Shown here: piece by piece, positions 18,489 through 27,837 of the stretch
Position numbering within the stretch: the stretch's first letter is position 1
Layout: each line of letters opens with the position of its first letter
NCBI GenBank assembly: GCA_038405435.1
Contig: JBBYHZ010000001.1
DNA from: Dryocola clanedunensis_A
Lineage (GTDB): Bacteria > Pseudomonadota > Gammaproteobacteria > Enterobacterales > Enterobacteriaceae
Direction: 5' to 3' (one strand)
Length of the DNA: 64,000 bases
Made by a program: the position numbers and the translations under genes
Notes under the pieces: generated by a model
Database searches by the model: none
Told to the model about the DNA's origin: nothing
Seen by the model: the letters and a program-made list of their open reading frames with translations, nothing else

Positions 18489-19487
18489 TTAACGCTTATC
18501 CGCAACCAGCGATAAAGCATGCTCCACCACGTCTATGCCCGCTCCTGCTTTATGGGCGTTCTCGCTCAGATAGCGACGCCACTGGCGCGCGCCGGGGATC
18601 CCCTGGAACAGGCCGAGCATATGGCGGGTAACATGGCCAAGGTAGGTGCCGTTTGCCAGTTCGCGCTCTATATAAGGGTACATGGCGCGTACCGCGGCAA
18701 CCGTATCCACTTCCGGTGTATCACAACCAAAAATCTCGCGGTCTACGGCGGTCAGCAGGCCAGGATTTTGATACGCCTCGCGCCCGACCATCACGCCGTC
18801 CAGGTGCTCAAGATGCGTTTTCGCCTCTTCCAGCGTCTTCACGCCGCCGTTTATTGCCATGGTCAGCTGCGGGAAGTCACGCTTGAGCTGATAGACGCGC
18901 GGGTAGTCCAGCGGCGGAATTTCGCGGTTTTCTTTCGGGCTAAGCCCTGAGAGCCAGGCTTTACGGGCGTGGATGATAAACATCTCGCATTCGCCCTTCC
19001 CGGCTACGGTGCCGATAAAATCACACAGGAATTCGTAGCTGTCCTGCTCGTCGATGCCGATACGGGTTTTCACCGTTACCGGGATGGACACCACGTCGCG
19101 CATTGCCTTGATGCAATCTGCTACACGCCGGGCGTCGGCCATCAGGCACGCGCCGAACATGCCGTTCTGCACGCGATCGGACGGGCAGCCAACGTTAAGA
19201 TTTATTTCGTCGTAACCGCGCGCTTCCGCCAGCTTCGCACACTGGGCCAGCGCCGCAGGATCGCTGCCGCCCAGCTGCAGGGCGACCGGATGCTCTTCCT
19301 CACTGTAGGCCAGATAGTCTCCTTTACCGTGAATGATTGCCCCGGTGGTGACCATTTCGGTGTACAGCAGGGTATTCTTCGACAGCTGACGCAGGAAATA
19401 GCGGCAGTGGCGGTCGGTCCAGTCGAGCATTGGCGCGATGGAAAAACGGTAGGGCTGGAACGGAGTCTGGCTGCTTTGTGAGGACAT
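18489..19487 (-). CDS. dusA: tRNA-dihydrouridine(20/20a) synthase DusA
   Basis: FMN/NADPH enzyme that reduces uridines 20 and 20a in the tRNA D-loop. TIM barrel with SIAPMLDWTDRHCRYF at the N-terminus, LQLGGSDP, NLNVGCPSDRVQNGMFGACLM with the catalytic Cys of the NVGCP motif, KTRIGID, IIHARKAWL, INGGV and DGVMVGREAYQNP. The C-terminal helical domain includes GLFQGIPGARQWRRYLSE. I chose ATG 19487 (332 residues) over TTG 19493. No strong ribosome site is seen for either. Full length against E. coli (345, including a longer N-terminus). Confidence 0.95.
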   Translation of the reverse strand: MSSQSSQTPFQPYRFSIAPMLDWTDRHCRYFLRQLSKNTLLYTEMVTTGAIIHGKGDYLAYSEEEHPVALQLGGSDPAALAQCAKLAEARGYDEINLNVGCPSDRVQNGMFGACLMADARRVADCIKAMRDVVSIPVTVKTRIGIDEQDSYEFLCDFIGTVAGKGECEMFIIHARKAWLSGLSPKENREIPPLDYPRVYQLKRDFPQLTMAINGGVKTLEEAKTHLEHLDGVMVGREAYQNPGLLTAVDREIFGCDTPEVDTVAAVRAMYPYIERELANGTYLGHVTRHMLGLFQGIPGARQWRRYLSENAHKAGAGIDVVEHALSLVADKR

Positions 19488-19583
19488 AGGCAATGAGCGT
19501 TTACGCAGGTTACGGTGAAAAAAGGGTCGCCACTATAGCACAGTCGGCGTCGGGACACCTGCTCGTCCCGACGCCTGTTTTTA

Positions 19584-20891
19584 TCAGAAGGTCATGCTGA
19601 GCTGCGCCCCTGCACCCCAGGTTTCGTCTTCGCCGTACAGGCCCATCAGGTCGATGTGTACGCGATTAAACGGTGCAAACCCGACGCCGCCGGTGAAGAC
19701 GTTGCTGTCGTCACCCTTCACATCAGCACGATAGCCCGCGCGAACGGCGAACCAGGACAGCGGACGAATTTCGGCACCCACGCCCACGAACTGCGAATCC
19801 TCTTCGCTTTTGAAGCCTTTGGTTTCGGTCAGGTCACCGTCGGCGCTCAGCGTCACAAAGTCGTTATGCCACGCCGCGCCTGCGGTAACCAGCGGGCTAA
19901 TCTGGTAGGTATCTTTATAGCTCTTCGTCTCTCCGGTACGGCCGTTAGTGATACGAATATCTTTGGTGTCGATATCGCGTGAGATCAGGTTCTGACCGCT
20001 GAGGCCCAGGGTCCAGTTTTCACCAAAGTCTGCCGCAAGCCCGGCATCAATGTTAAAACCGGTGTCGTCGTTACGGTAGCGGCTGCTGTTCCAGTCGCTG
20101 CTGTCATAGGTGTAGATGGAGGTGGTGTAGTTATAGAGCCAGGTTTTTTGCAGCTTAGGCGTGACGCCGATTGAAACCGGCACGCCGCCCAGGTCGAACT
20201 GCTTAGCCATTGCCACGCCGTAGTCAGAAACGATTGCAGCACGGCCGGAAGCGGTGGAGTTCAGGTTGCGCGTAATGGCGTCCGAACCATTGGTCGCCGC
20301 GTCGATAGCAACGCCTGCCGCCACCGTATTGGAATTTTCAATGCCGCGCAGGTAGTCAATATCCTGCTGATCGATAGAAGAGCTGACTCGACCGTGGGCA
20401 TAGGCTTTGGTGACAAACGCCAGCGACAGCACGTTGTTGGGAATGCTGACGGAAATCCCCGCCCCCGCTTTCGCCTGCGCCGTTTTTCCCCGTAAATCTT
20501 CCAGTTCACCCGCCAGGTCCCCAGCCGCCCCCTGAAGCAGGTTCAGAGAACCTGTCGGGTTAAGGATGATCTGTTGCAGAGTAAGGCTGTCGATCACATC
20601 TTCATAGTTATCAACCTTGTCGCTGATATCGTCGATCTGATCCTGCAAATTGTCCTTGTCCGTAATTTGCGCGCCAACGGAAGGAAGAATTACCGTGAAC
20701 GAATCCTCCTCCTGCGCCTTTGCCAGCAGCGCCGGGTTGATTAACGCCCCGCTGCCGTAGCTGCCGGAGGCCACGCCCGTGCCGCCCATTGCATCACTTC
20801 GGGCTTCCGCCCACGTACCCGCCGCCCAGGTTGGATTTGCCACAAACAAAGATGCGGCGCCAAGCGCCACCAGAGATTTTATTTTTTTCAT
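19584..20891 (-). CDS. TraF-like (FadL-fold) outer-membrane protein
   Basis: Protein of 435 residues resembling the 'conjugal transfer protein TraF' family of plasmid-free enterobacteria; no conjugation genes lie nearby. Signal peptide MKKIKSLVALGAASLFVANPTWA at about 1-23. Then WAEARSDAMGGTGVASGSYGSGALINPALLA, the small-residue hatch-like start seen in FadL/OmpP1-type barrels. Then a helical stretch at about 75-150 rich in Asp, Asn and Leu, and many amphipathic beta strands ending in AGAQLSMTF with a C-terminal Phe, the usual outer-membrane barrel signal. Cargo unknown. It is inserted between dusA and zur, where E. coli K-12 has other genes. Confidence 0.78.
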   Translation of the reverse strand: MKKIKSLVALGAASLFVANPTWAAGTWAEARSDAMGGTGVASGSYGSGALINPALLAKAQEEDSFTVILPSVGAQITDKDNLQDQIDDISDKVDNYEDVIDSLTLQQIILNPTGSLNLLQGAAGDLAGELEDLRGKTAQAKAGAGISVSIPNNVLSLAFVTKAYAHGRVSSSIDQQDIDYLRGIENSNTVAAGVAIDAATNGSDAITRNLNSTASGRAAIVSDYGVAMAKQFDLGGVPVSIGVTPKLQKTWLYNYTTSIYTYDSSDWNSSRYRNDDTGFNIDAGLAADFGENWTLGLSGQNLISRDIDTKDIRITNGRTGETKSYKDTYQISPLVTAGAAWHNDFVTLSADGDLTETKGFKSEEDSQFVGVGAEIRPLSWFAVRAGYRADVKGDDSNVFTGGVGFAPFNRVHIDLMGLYGEDETWGAGAQLSMTF

Positions 20892-21063
20892 TCACCGCTG
20901 CCCGTCTGTTTAGTCAGTTGGAGTAACTAGCCCCCGTCAGTAAAGCGCTAACGGGGGCGGACTGTTGCTGTGAATAAAGTGTTAAAAAGTTGGCTATTTA
21001 GCCTATAGGAATCCCGTTTCTATCCATTCGGGTTAGGGTTTCAAAATCTCCATGCAGAGTTAT

Positions 21064-21567
21064 TTATAGTTTACCCGTTGGTTTTCGGGTAGGCCGACCG
21101 TCATGCGGGCCGAAAAACTGTGGCGGATGGTCTATCCAGCGGTCTTTACGCTGGGCGGCATAGCCCGGGTTCAGCGGGTAATAGATCTGGTTTTCGTCTT
21201 TGTTTGCCTCGCCAACAACCAGCAGACGAACTTCATGCTCCGTATTATTGATAAACGTGTGGCAAACGCCCGTCCCCGCCGGGAACCCCACGCTGTCGCC
21301 AGGCTCAAGCTGATACAAATTTCCGTTGATCCACACCTGCGGATGGCCCTCCAGCACGTAAGCGAACTCTTCTTCGCTGCTTTCGGCATGAGGATAGGAG
21401 GTGCGGCGTCCCGGCAGCAGCCGTTCGTGGTGAATGCCAAGCCGGTTCAAACCCAGGCTACGGGCAAGCGGTGCGCCAATGGAAAACAGTTCGTTACTGT
21501 CGGGATAGGTGGAATCATCCGCGCCTTCAAGCTCGCGCCAGTGGCGGATACAATCTGGTTTTTGCAT
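21064..21567 (-). CDS. Cupin-domain protein
   Basis: Cytosolic single-domain cupin of 167 residues. The beta-barrel core contains motif 1 RTSYPHAESSEEEFAYVLEGHPQVWING and motif 2 PGDSVGFPAGTGVCHTFIN, with His, Glu and His in place for a metal. The N-terminal HWRELEGADDSTYPDSNELFSIG and the C-terminal QFFGPHDGRPTRKP are outside the cupin core. It is divergent from zur across a 110-bp gap, so zinc-dependent control is possible but I see no clear Zur box. Substrate unknown; could be a sugar or amino-acid isomerase, or a binding protein. Confidence 0.8.
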   Translation of the reverse strand: MQKPDCIRHWRELEGADDSTYPDSNELFSIGAPLARSLGLNRLGIHHERLLPGRRTSYPHAESSEEEFAYVLEGHPQVWINGNLYQLEPGDSVGFPAGTGVCHTFINNTEHEVRLLVVGEANKDENQIYYPLNPGYAAQRKDRWIDHPPQFFGPHDGRPTRKPTGKL

Positions 21568-21677
21568 GACATCTCCGAAGCTAAACTTTTATCAGGGTTC
21601 ACCGCCAGTATGTACCAACATTCGGCGTTTTTACGGCTTTTATGGTAAAGTCAGAGGCTATTAACCGAGGATAGCTG

Positions 21678-22196
21678 ATGGATACGACGACTTCACAAAC
21701 CGTGTTAGCGCAGGCTGAAAAGCTCTGTGCCCAGCGCAATGTACGCCTGACGCCACAGCGTCTGGAAGTGCTGCGCCTGATGACGCTGCAAACGGGTGCC
21801 ATCAGCGCTTACGATCTGCTGGATCTGCTGCGCGTCAGCGAGCCGCAGGCCAAACCGCCGACCGTTTATCGCGCGCTGGATTTCCTGCTGGAGCAGGGTT
21901 TCGTTCACCGTGTGGAATCCGCCAACAGCTATGTGCTGTGCAACCTCATCGATCAGCCAACCCATTCGTCAGCCATGTTTATCTGCGAACGTTGTGGTGC
22001 CGTCAAAGAAGAGGCCGCTCAGGGCGTGGAAGACATTATGCACAAGCTGGCCGCGAAAATGGGCTTCGCTCTGCGTCATAACGTCATTGAAGCGCATGGA
22101 TTGTGTTCTGCCTGTGCCGAAGTCGAAGCCTGCTGCCATAAAGATGAATGCAGCAGCCATGACCATACGGTGCAGATTAAAAAGAAGGTTCGATAA
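21678..22196 (+). CDS. zur: Zinc uptake regulator Zur
   Basis: Fur-family zinc-sensing repressor of znuABC and ribosomal-protein paralogues. 172 residues (E. coli 171). Winged-helix domain at about 1-90 (RNVRLTPQRLEVLRLM, KPPTVYRALDFLLEQGFVHRVES), then the dimerisation and metal domain with FICERCGAVKE and the C-terminal LCSACAEVEACCHKDECSSHDH, rich in Cys and His for the structural and sensing zinc sites. CGAGG lies 8 bases before ATG 21678. Followed by hairpins without a T-run at about 22205-22270. Confidence 0.97.
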   Translation: MDTTTSQTVLAQAEKLCAQRNVRLTPQRLEVLRLMTLQTGAISAYDLLDLLRVSEPQAKPPTVYRALDFLLEQGFVHRVESANSYVLCNLIDQPTHSSAMFICERCGAVKEEAAQGVEDIMHKLAAKMGFALRHNVIEAHGLCSACAEVEACCHKDECSSHDHTVQIKKKVR

Positions 22197-22272
22197 GAGA
22201 GGATTCGGTACATCCTTGTACCTGGGCAGGTAGCCTTAGAGGGTCAGCACATCTGAGGGTTGTGCTAACTGT

Positions 22273-22482
22273 CTACCAGCGATATTTGTTGCGGGTTTCC
22301 CAGTCAACGACTTCTTTTTCCGCCTCGTCTTTCGACGAGCCGTATCGTTCCTGAATTTTACCAACCAGCTGATCGCGTTTACCTTCGATGACCGTCATGT
22401 CATCGTCCGTAAGCTTGCCCCATTTTTCTTTCACAGTACCTTTAAACTGTTTCCAGTTACCGCCGATTTCATCTTTATTCAT
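22273..22482 (-). CDS. yjbJ: CsbD-family stress protein YjbJ
   Basis: Small (69 residues), very charged CsbD-like protein; in E. coli it is abundant in stationary phase and under osmotic stress, with no defined activity. MNKDEIGGNWKQFKGTVKEKWGKLTDDDMTVIEGKRDQL is the family signature, followed by VGKIQERYG. ATG 22482 is preceded by AAGGATACC. It sits between zur and dinF as in E. coli. Confidence 0.95.
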   Translation of the reverse strand: MNKDEIGGNWKQFKGTVKEKWGKLTDDDMTVIEGKRDQLVGKIQERYGSSKDEAEKEVVDWETRNKYRW

Positions 22483-22719
22483 AATGGTATCCTTAGCGTT
22501 CGGTGAAGAAGTGTAGGGTTAACATCGTCCGGGCCGTCCCGTCTGCGGAGACCCACTATCTGCTGGACGTGATAATAATTGTAGTCAAGGATCTGGCACC
22601 GAGGCGGCAATTAAGAATATTGAACCATAGCGGCGGGATGATAAAAGCCGAAGCGCCACGAAAATCCGTGGCGTATCAGCGTGCTGGAGGGTGCTTAAAG
22701 GTCTCGTCAGCAGATGTAA
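22483..22719. other. Gap between yjbJ and dinF
   Basis: No gene seen. CGCCACG/CGTGGCG at 22654-22673 forms a hairpin 47 bp past the dinF stop; the T-rich tract follows on the minus strand only after a short gap, so it is a possible dinF terminator at best. Confidence 0.4.
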
Positions 22720-24054
22720 CTAACTATGACCTTCTGGTGCAAACCAGGTGTTGTTTCGCCAGTGGCGACGCCATATCCAGCCCAGCGAAAGCCCCCGCAG
22801 CGCCAGGAATACCGCCAGTGCCAGCCACAGACCGTGGTTTCCCAGCCAGGGTACGGTGAGCAGCGTCAGGCCAAAACCGGCTGCGGCAACGGCCATACTG
22901 TTGCGCATTTCTGCCCCGCGCGTGGCGCCGATAAACATGCCGTCCAGCAGATAACACCAGACGCCCACCACCGGCAGGACGATTTGCCAGTGAAGATAGC
23001 TATCCGCCTGCTGCTGTAGCGCCGGTAACGACGTTAACAGCGCAACGATGTTCTCCCCAAAGAGGGCATAAATCACGGCAAAGCTTAGCGCCACCAGCCC
23101 CGCCTGGCGGCAGGCGGCCTGCCAGACGCTCAGCAGCTGCGAGCCGTTTCTGGCGCCGTATGCCTGCCCGGAGTGCGCTTCCACCGCATAGGCAAAGCCG
23201 TCCAGCGCATAGGCGGTAAAGGTCAGCAGCGTCATCAGCACGGCGTTAACCGCCACGATTTCACTGCCCAGACGCGCGCCCAGAATGGTTACCGAGGCAA
23301 AGCAGATTTGCAGCAACAGCGAGCGCAGCATAATGTCCCGGTTCAGCGCCAGCAGGCGACGAACGTTGCCCCGCCAGGCTTCTTTGAGCATCGCAAGCGT
23401 AATGCCGCGCATCCCCAGCACCTTTTTAACCATCAGCAGGCCGAGGAAAAAGGTGGCGTATTCCGCCACGGCGGTTGCCGTTGCCGCCCCCTGCACGTTC
23501 ATGTGCAGCCCCATCACCAGCCATAAATCCAGCACGATATTCAGGACGTTGCCGACCACCAGCAGAATGACCGGTGCCCTGGCATACTGCACGCCCAGCA
23601 GCCAGCCAAGCAGCACCAGGTTTGCCAGCGAGGCCGGGGCGCTTAGCCAGCGGATCTCCAGGAAACGACGCGCCTGCTCCAGCACCTGATCGTTGCCGCC
23701 GACGATACTCAGCGCCAGATTAATCAGCGGATAACGAAGCGCGACGATAGCGAAGCCGGCAAGCAGCGCAAGCCCGAGAGGCTGCACCAGGGCACGGGCC
23801 AGCGCCGCCGGATTGTTAGCCCCGAAAGCCTGCGCGGTTAAGCCGGTGGTGCTCATGCGCAGAAACAGCAAAAGCATAAACAGGAAGCTGGTTGCGGTCG
23901 CGCCAATGGCCACGCCGCCCAGATAGACCGGGCTATCAAGATGGCCGATGACCGCCGTGTCCACCAGGCCTAACAGCGGGACGGTGATGTTGGAGAAAAT
24001 CATGGGTAACGCGAGGCGCCAGAGCGCTTTGTCTGTCGTCGAGAAGAAATGCAT
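22720..24054 (-). CDS. dinF: MATE-family efflux protein DinF
   Basis: Inner-membrane multidrug/toxin extrusion protein of 444 residues with about 12 hydrophobic segments in two related halves (WRLALPMIFSNITVPLLGLVDTAVIGHL in the first, LLALNRDIMLRSLLLQICF in the second). In E. coli it is damage-inducible because it is co-transcribed with lexA, and it protects against oxidative and bile-salt stress. The 76-bp gap after lexA and the lack of a terminator there support one operon here as well. The start MHFFSTTDKALWRL is at ATG 24054. The transported substrate is not known. Confidence 0.94.
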   Translation of the reverse strand: MHFFSTTDKALWRLALPMIFSNITVPLLGLVDTAVIGHLDSPVYLGGVAIGATATSFLFMLLLFLRMSTTGLTAQAFGANNPAALARALVQPLGLALLAGFAIVALRYPLINLALSIVGGNDQVLEQARRFLEIRWLSAPASLANLVLLGWLLGVQYARAPVILLVVGNVLNIVLDLWLVMGLHMNVQGAATATAVAEYATFFLGLLMVKKVLGMRGITLAMLKEAWRGNVRRLLALNRDIMLRSLLLQICFASVTILGARLGSEIVAVNAVLMTLLTFTAYALDGFAYAVEAHSGQAYGARNGSQLLSVWQAACRQAGLVALSFAVIYALFGENIVALLTSLPALQQQADSYLHWQIVLPVVGVWCYLLDGMFIGATRGAEMRNSMAVAAAGFGLTLLTVPWLGNHGLWLALAVFLALRGLSLGWIWRRHWRNNTWFAPEGHS

Positions 24055-24130
24055 GTGGGCGTCCGCTGCAAGTCTGGAGAGAAGCGTCAGGGCGTGATGC
24101 GCGCGGGACGCGCATCACCAGATATGAGGG

Positions 24131-24739
24131 TTACAGCCACTCACCGTTGCGGATAACCCCAACGGCCAGCCCTTCAATTGAGAAGTTCTGCTCGCGGAGA
24201 TCGACGACGATAGGCTCAAATTCGCTGTTTTCTGGCAGCAGCTGCACGGTGTTGCCCTGCTGCTTAAGGCGCTTAACGGTGACTTCGTCGTCAATGCGCG
24301 CGACCACCACCTGGCCGTTATGGACGTCCTGGGTTTTATGCACCGCCAGCAGATCGCCGTCCAGAATACCAATGTCCTTCATGGACATGCCGCTGACGCG
24401 CAGCAGGAAGTCGGCATTGGGTTTAAACAGGGAGGGGTCAACCTGGTAATGGCCTTCGATGTGCTCCTGCGCCAGCAGCGGTTCACCTGCGGCGACGCGC
24501 CCCACCAGCGGAAGGCCGGTCTCTTCTTCAACCAGAAGACGGATACCGCGAGACGCGCCGGAAACAATTTCGATGGCGCCTTTACGCGCCAGCGCTTTGA
24601 GATGCTCTTCAGCGGCGTTGGGAGAACGGAACCCCAGACGTTGAGCAATCTCGGCACGCGTTGGTGGCATGCCGGTCTGGCTGATATGATCCCGAATGAG
24701 ATCAAACACCTCTTGCTGCCTGGTAGTTAATGCTTTCAT
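24131..24739 (-). CDS. lexA: SOS repressor LexA
   Basis: Repressor of the DNA-damage response; it self-cleaves when bound by RecA filaments. 202 residues as in E. coli. N-terminal winged helix at 1-70 (MKALTTRQQEVFDLIRDHI, PPTRAEIAQRLGFRSPNAAEEHLKAL). Cleavage site Ala84-Gly85 in GRVAAGEPL. Catalytic Ser119 (GMSM) and Lys156 (TVKR). All essential residues are intact. Two LexA boxes lie immediately upstream, giving autoregulation. dinF follows in the same operon. Confidence 0.98.
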   Translation of the reverse strand: MKALTTRQQEVFDLIRDHISQTGMPPTRAEIAQRLGFRSPNAAEEHLKALARKGAIEIVSGASRGIRLLVEEETGLPLVGRVAAGEPLLAQEHIEGHYQVDPSLFKPNADFLLRVSGMSMKDIGILDGDLLAVHKTQDVHNGQVVVARIDDEVTVKRLKQQGNTVQLLPENSEFEPIVVDLREQNFSIEGLAVGVIRNGEWL

Positions 24740-24747
24740 TCCGCCCC

Positions 24748-24763
24748 CTGGGTGTTTATACAG
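24748..24763. promoter_or_regulatory. LexA box 1 of lexA (proximal)
   Basis: CTGGGTGTTTATACAG, 9 bp upstream of the lexA start. CTG-N10-CAG frame with an AT-rich core; same place as in E. coli. Confidence 0.92.
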
Positions 24764-24768
24764 TTATG

Positions 24769-24784
24769 CTGTGAGTATATACAG
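24769..24784. promoter_or_regulatory. LexA box 2 of lexA (distal)
   Basis: CTGTGAGTATATACAG, 21 bp centre-to-centre from box 1. Very close to the CTGTATATATATACAG consensus and so probably the stronger site. Confidence 0.95.
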
Positions 24785-24848
24785 CTAAAGGCGAATTTGA
24801 AACCACAAATTAAGCAAAAAACCAGGCACTTAACCAGATCTGGAAAGC

Positions 24849-25217
24849 TTATCGCAAATGTTGCCAAAGCAGAGTGACCCAGGTGAACAGCGCGAGGATA
24901 ATTGAGATCAGCACTGCCGCCGAGCCCATATCTTTCGCACGGCCTGACAGCTCGTGATATTCCGTGCCAACGCGGTCCACTAACGCTTCGATAGCGCTGT
25001 TCAGAATCTCAACGATCATCACCAGCACAACGGAGCCAATCAGCAGGACGCGGGTGATAGGGTCAAAGTCCAGCCAGCAGGCGATGGCGATGGCGATAAC
25101 CGCGGCAACTCCCTCCTGACGGAAAGCGGCTTCGTTAACCCAGGCGGCGCGTAGCCCCTTCCAGGAGTAGCCAGCTGCTTTGATAATGCGTGTAAAACCA
25201 GCGGAGTTATTCGCCAT
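24849..25217 (-). CDS. dgkA: Diacylglycerol kinase DgkA
   Basis: Trimeric inner-membrane kinase that phosphorylates diacylglycerol left by membrane-derived-oligosaccharide synthesis, returning phosphatidic acid to lipid metabolism. 122 residues, the exact E. coli length. MANNSAGFTRIIKAAGYSWKGLRAAW, then EAAFRQEG and three membrane segments; the conserved EILNSAIEALVDRVG and HELSGRAKDMGSAAV carry the catalytic Glu and Asp residues. ATG 25217 matches the E. coli start; a longer reading to 25328 is not conserved. Divergent from plsB, so two lipid genes share a 181-bp control region. Confidence 0.96.
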   Translation of the reverse strand: MANNSAGFTRIIKAAGYSWKGLRAAWVNEAAFRQEGVAAVIAIAIACWLDFDPITRVLLIGSVVLVMIVEILNSAIEALVDRVGTEYHELSGRAKDMGSAAVLISIILALFTWVTLLWQHLR

Positions 25218-25398
25218 TGAGGGAAACCTTTTTGAAATTAAAGCGTCAATGCTTATCTGAAACCCACCTCTTTGATGCTCAGCTATAGCTGGCGACCTTA
25301 AGGAAGTGGGGTAAAATCGCAACGCCACAGAAATCTTATACAGTTTCTGATATTCTTGCGGCGAATTTGCACTATTAACCTGAGGCTTTACATCGTTT

Positions 25399-27831
25399 AT
25401 GTCAGGCTGGCCAAGAATTTACTACAAATTGCTTAATTTTCCATTAAGCGTTCTGGTAAAGAGCAAGTCCATACCGGCTGATCCCCAAGCCGAGCTGGGC
25501 CTCGATACCACGCGCCCTATCATGTACGTGCTGCCTTATAACTCAAAGGCGGACCTGCTGACGCTGCGTGCGCAGTGCCTGGCGCATGATTTGCCCGACC
25601 CGCTGGAACCTCTGGAAATCGACGGGGCGGTACTGCCGCGCTACGTCTTTATCCACGGCGGTCCGCGTGTCTTTACTTATTACACACCAAAAGAAGAGTC
25701 GATTAAGCTCTTCCACGACTATCTCGATCTGCACCGCAGCAACCCAAATCTGGATGTACAGATGGTGCCTGTTTCGGTGATGTTTGGCCGTTCACCGGGC
25801 CGCGAGAAAGGCGAAGTGAATCCCCCTTTGCGCACCCTAAACGGCGTTCAGAAGTTCTTTGCCGTACTGTGGCTGGGCCGCGACAGCTTCGTGCGTTTCT
25901 CCGCTCCTGTCTCTTTGCGCCGCATGGCGACCGAGCACGGGACGGACAAAACTATCGCCCAGAAGCTGGCTCGCGTGGCGCGTACGCACTTTGCCCGTCA
26001 GCGTTTAGCTACCGTCGGGCCGCGCCTGCCGGTACGCCAGGATCTGTTTAATAAGCTGCTGGCCTCGAAGGCCATTGCGCGTGCCGTGGAAGACGAAGCG
26101 CGCAGCAAGAAAATCTCCCATGAGAAGGCCCAGCAAAACGCCGTGGCGCTGATGGAAGAGATTGCGGCTAACTTCTCCTATGAAGCCATCCGTCTGACTG
26201 ACCGCGTGCTGGGCTTAACGTGGAACCGCCTGTATCAGGGCATCAACGTTAATAACGCCGAACGCGTGCGCCAGCTCGCCCACGACGGGCATGAAATTGT
26301 TTATGTGCCCTGCCACCGCAGCCACATGGACTACATGCTGTTGTCCTACGTGCTTTATCACCAGGGGCTTGTTCCTCCGCACATCGCGGCAGGGATTAAC
26401 CTGAACTTCTGGCCAGCCGGCCCGATCTTCCGCCGCCTGGGCGCGTTCTTTATCCGCCGCACCTTTAAGGGCAGCAAGCTCTACTCCACCGTGTTCCGCG
26501 AATATCTCGGCGAACTGTTCAGCCGTGGCTACTCCGTTGAATACTTTGTTGAAGGTGGCCGCTCCCGTACGGGCCGCCTGCTGGACCCGAAAACCGGCAC
26601 GCTGTCGATGACCATTCAGGCCATGCTGCGCGGCGGTACCCGTCCTATTACGCTGGTGCCGATTTATATCGGTTACGAGCACGTGATGGAAGTGGGGACC
26701 TACGCGAAAGAGCTGCGCGGCGCGACCAAAGAGAAAGAAGGCTTCATGTCGATGTTACGGGGCTTAAGCAAGCTGCGTAACCTGGGCCAGGGCTATGTGA
26801 ACTTCGGCGAACCTATGCCGCTGAACGCGTTCCTGAACCAGCGCGTGCCGGAATGGCGCGAGTCTATTGACCCAATCGAAGCAGTTCGTCCGGCGTGGTT
26901 AACGCCAACGGTAAATGAAATCGCCGCCGAGCTGATGGTGCGCATTAACAACGCAGGCGCGGCCAACGCCATGAACCTGTGCTGTACCGCGCTGCTGGCA
27001 TCGCGCCAGCATTCGCTAACGCGTGAGCAGCTGACCGAACAGCTCGATTGCTATCTCAGCCTGCTGCGCAACGTGCCGTATTCGCCGGATGCCACCGCTC
27101 CGGAGCAAACGGCATCGGCGCTTATCGACCACGCGCTGCAGATGAACAAGTTTGAAGTCGAGAAGGACACCATCGGCGACATCATCATTCTGCCGCGCGA
27201 GCAGGCCGTGCTGATGACCTACTACCGCAACAACATCATGCACATGCTGGTGCTGCCGTCGCTTATGGCTTCTATCGTCACGCAGCACCGCACAATCGAT
27301 CGTGCCGAGCTTCAGCGTCAGATTGAAGTTATCTACCCGATGCTGAAAGCCGAGCTGTTCCTGCGCTGGGATAAGAGCGAGCTGGCGACGGAAATCGACG
27401 CGCTGCTGGGCGAGATGGATCGTCAGGGGCTGGTAACGATGAGTGCCGGTCAGGTGCAGATTAACCCTGCCCGTTCACGTACCCTGCAGCTGCTGGCGGC
27501 GGGCGTGCGCGAAACGCTGCAGCGCTATGCCATTACCTTCTGGCTGCTGAGCGCGAATCCGTCTATTAACCGTGGAACGCTTGAGCGTGAAAGCCGCACC
27601 GTGGCGCAGCGTCTCTCCATGCTGCACGGTATCAACGCGCCGGAGTTCTTCGACAAGGCGGTCTTCACCTCACTGGTGCTGACGCTGCGCGATGAAGGCT
27701 ATATCAGCGATACCGGCGACGCGGAGCCAACGGAAACGATGAAGGTTTACCAGATGCTGGCCGACCTGATTACCTCAGACGTGCGTCTGACCGTTGAAAG
27801 CGCAACGTCGCAGGTCGTGGCGGCGGAGTAA
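25399..27831 (+). CDS. plsB: Glycerol-3-phosphate 1-O-acyltransferase PlsB
   Basis: First enzyme of phospholipid synthesis, attaching acyl chains from acyl-ACP or acyl-CoA to sn-glycerol 3-phosphate at the inner membrane. 810 residues against 807 in E. coli. The acyltransferase block I HRSHMD is at 306-311 (catalytic His306 and Asp311). Block II is GAFFIRRTFKG, block III FVEGGRSRTGRL and block IV ITLVPIYIGYE. The start context is weak (CTGAGGC then ATCGTTT). Divergent from dgkA. A BIME lies between its stop and the convergent ubiA. Confidence 0.97.
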   Translation: MSGWPRIYYKLLNFPLSVLVKSKSIPADPQAELGLDTTRPIMYVLPYNSKADLLTLRAQCLAHDLPDPLEPLEIDGAVLPRYVFIHGGPRVFTYYTPKEESIKLFHDYLDLHRSNPNLDVQMVPVSVMFGRSPGREKGEVNPPLRTLNGVQKFFAVLWLGRDSFVRFSAPVSLRRMATEHGTDKTIAQKLARVARTHFARQRLATVGPRLPVRQDLFNKLLASKAIARAVEDEARSKKISHEKAQQNAVALMEEIAANFSYEAIRLTDRVLGLTWNRLYQGINVNNAERVRQLAHDGHEIVYVPCHRSHMDYMLLSYVLYHQGLVPPHIAAGINLNFWPAGPIFRRLGAFFIRRTFKGSKLYSTVFREYLGELFSRGYSVEYFVEGGRSRTGRLLDPKTGTLSMTIQAMLRGGTRPITLVPIYIGYEHVMEVGTYAKELRGATKEKEGFMSMLRGLSKLRNLGQGYVNFGEPMPLNAFLNQRVPEWRESIDPIEAVRPAWLTPTVNEIAAELMVRINNAGAANAMNLCCTALLASRQHSLTREQLTEQLDCYLSLLRNVPYSPDATAPEQTASALIDHALQMNKFEVEKDTIGDIIILPREQAVLMTYYRNNIMHMLVLPSLMASIVTQHRTIDRAELQRQIEVIYPMLKAELFLRWDKSELATEIDALLGEMDRQGLVTMSAGQVQINPARSRTLQLLAAGVRETLQRYAITFWLLSANPSINRGTLERESRTVAQRLSMLHGINAPEFFDKAVFTSLVLTLRDEGYISDTGDAEPTETMKVYQMLADLITSDVRLTVESATSQVVAAE

Positions 27832-27837
27832 ACAAGC

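Noticed and set aside
19584..20891. Reading the TraF-like gene as evidence of a conjugative element
   Set aside because: No other transfer genes, relaxase, integrase or attachment sites are near; the family name is an annotation habit and the flanks are core genes.
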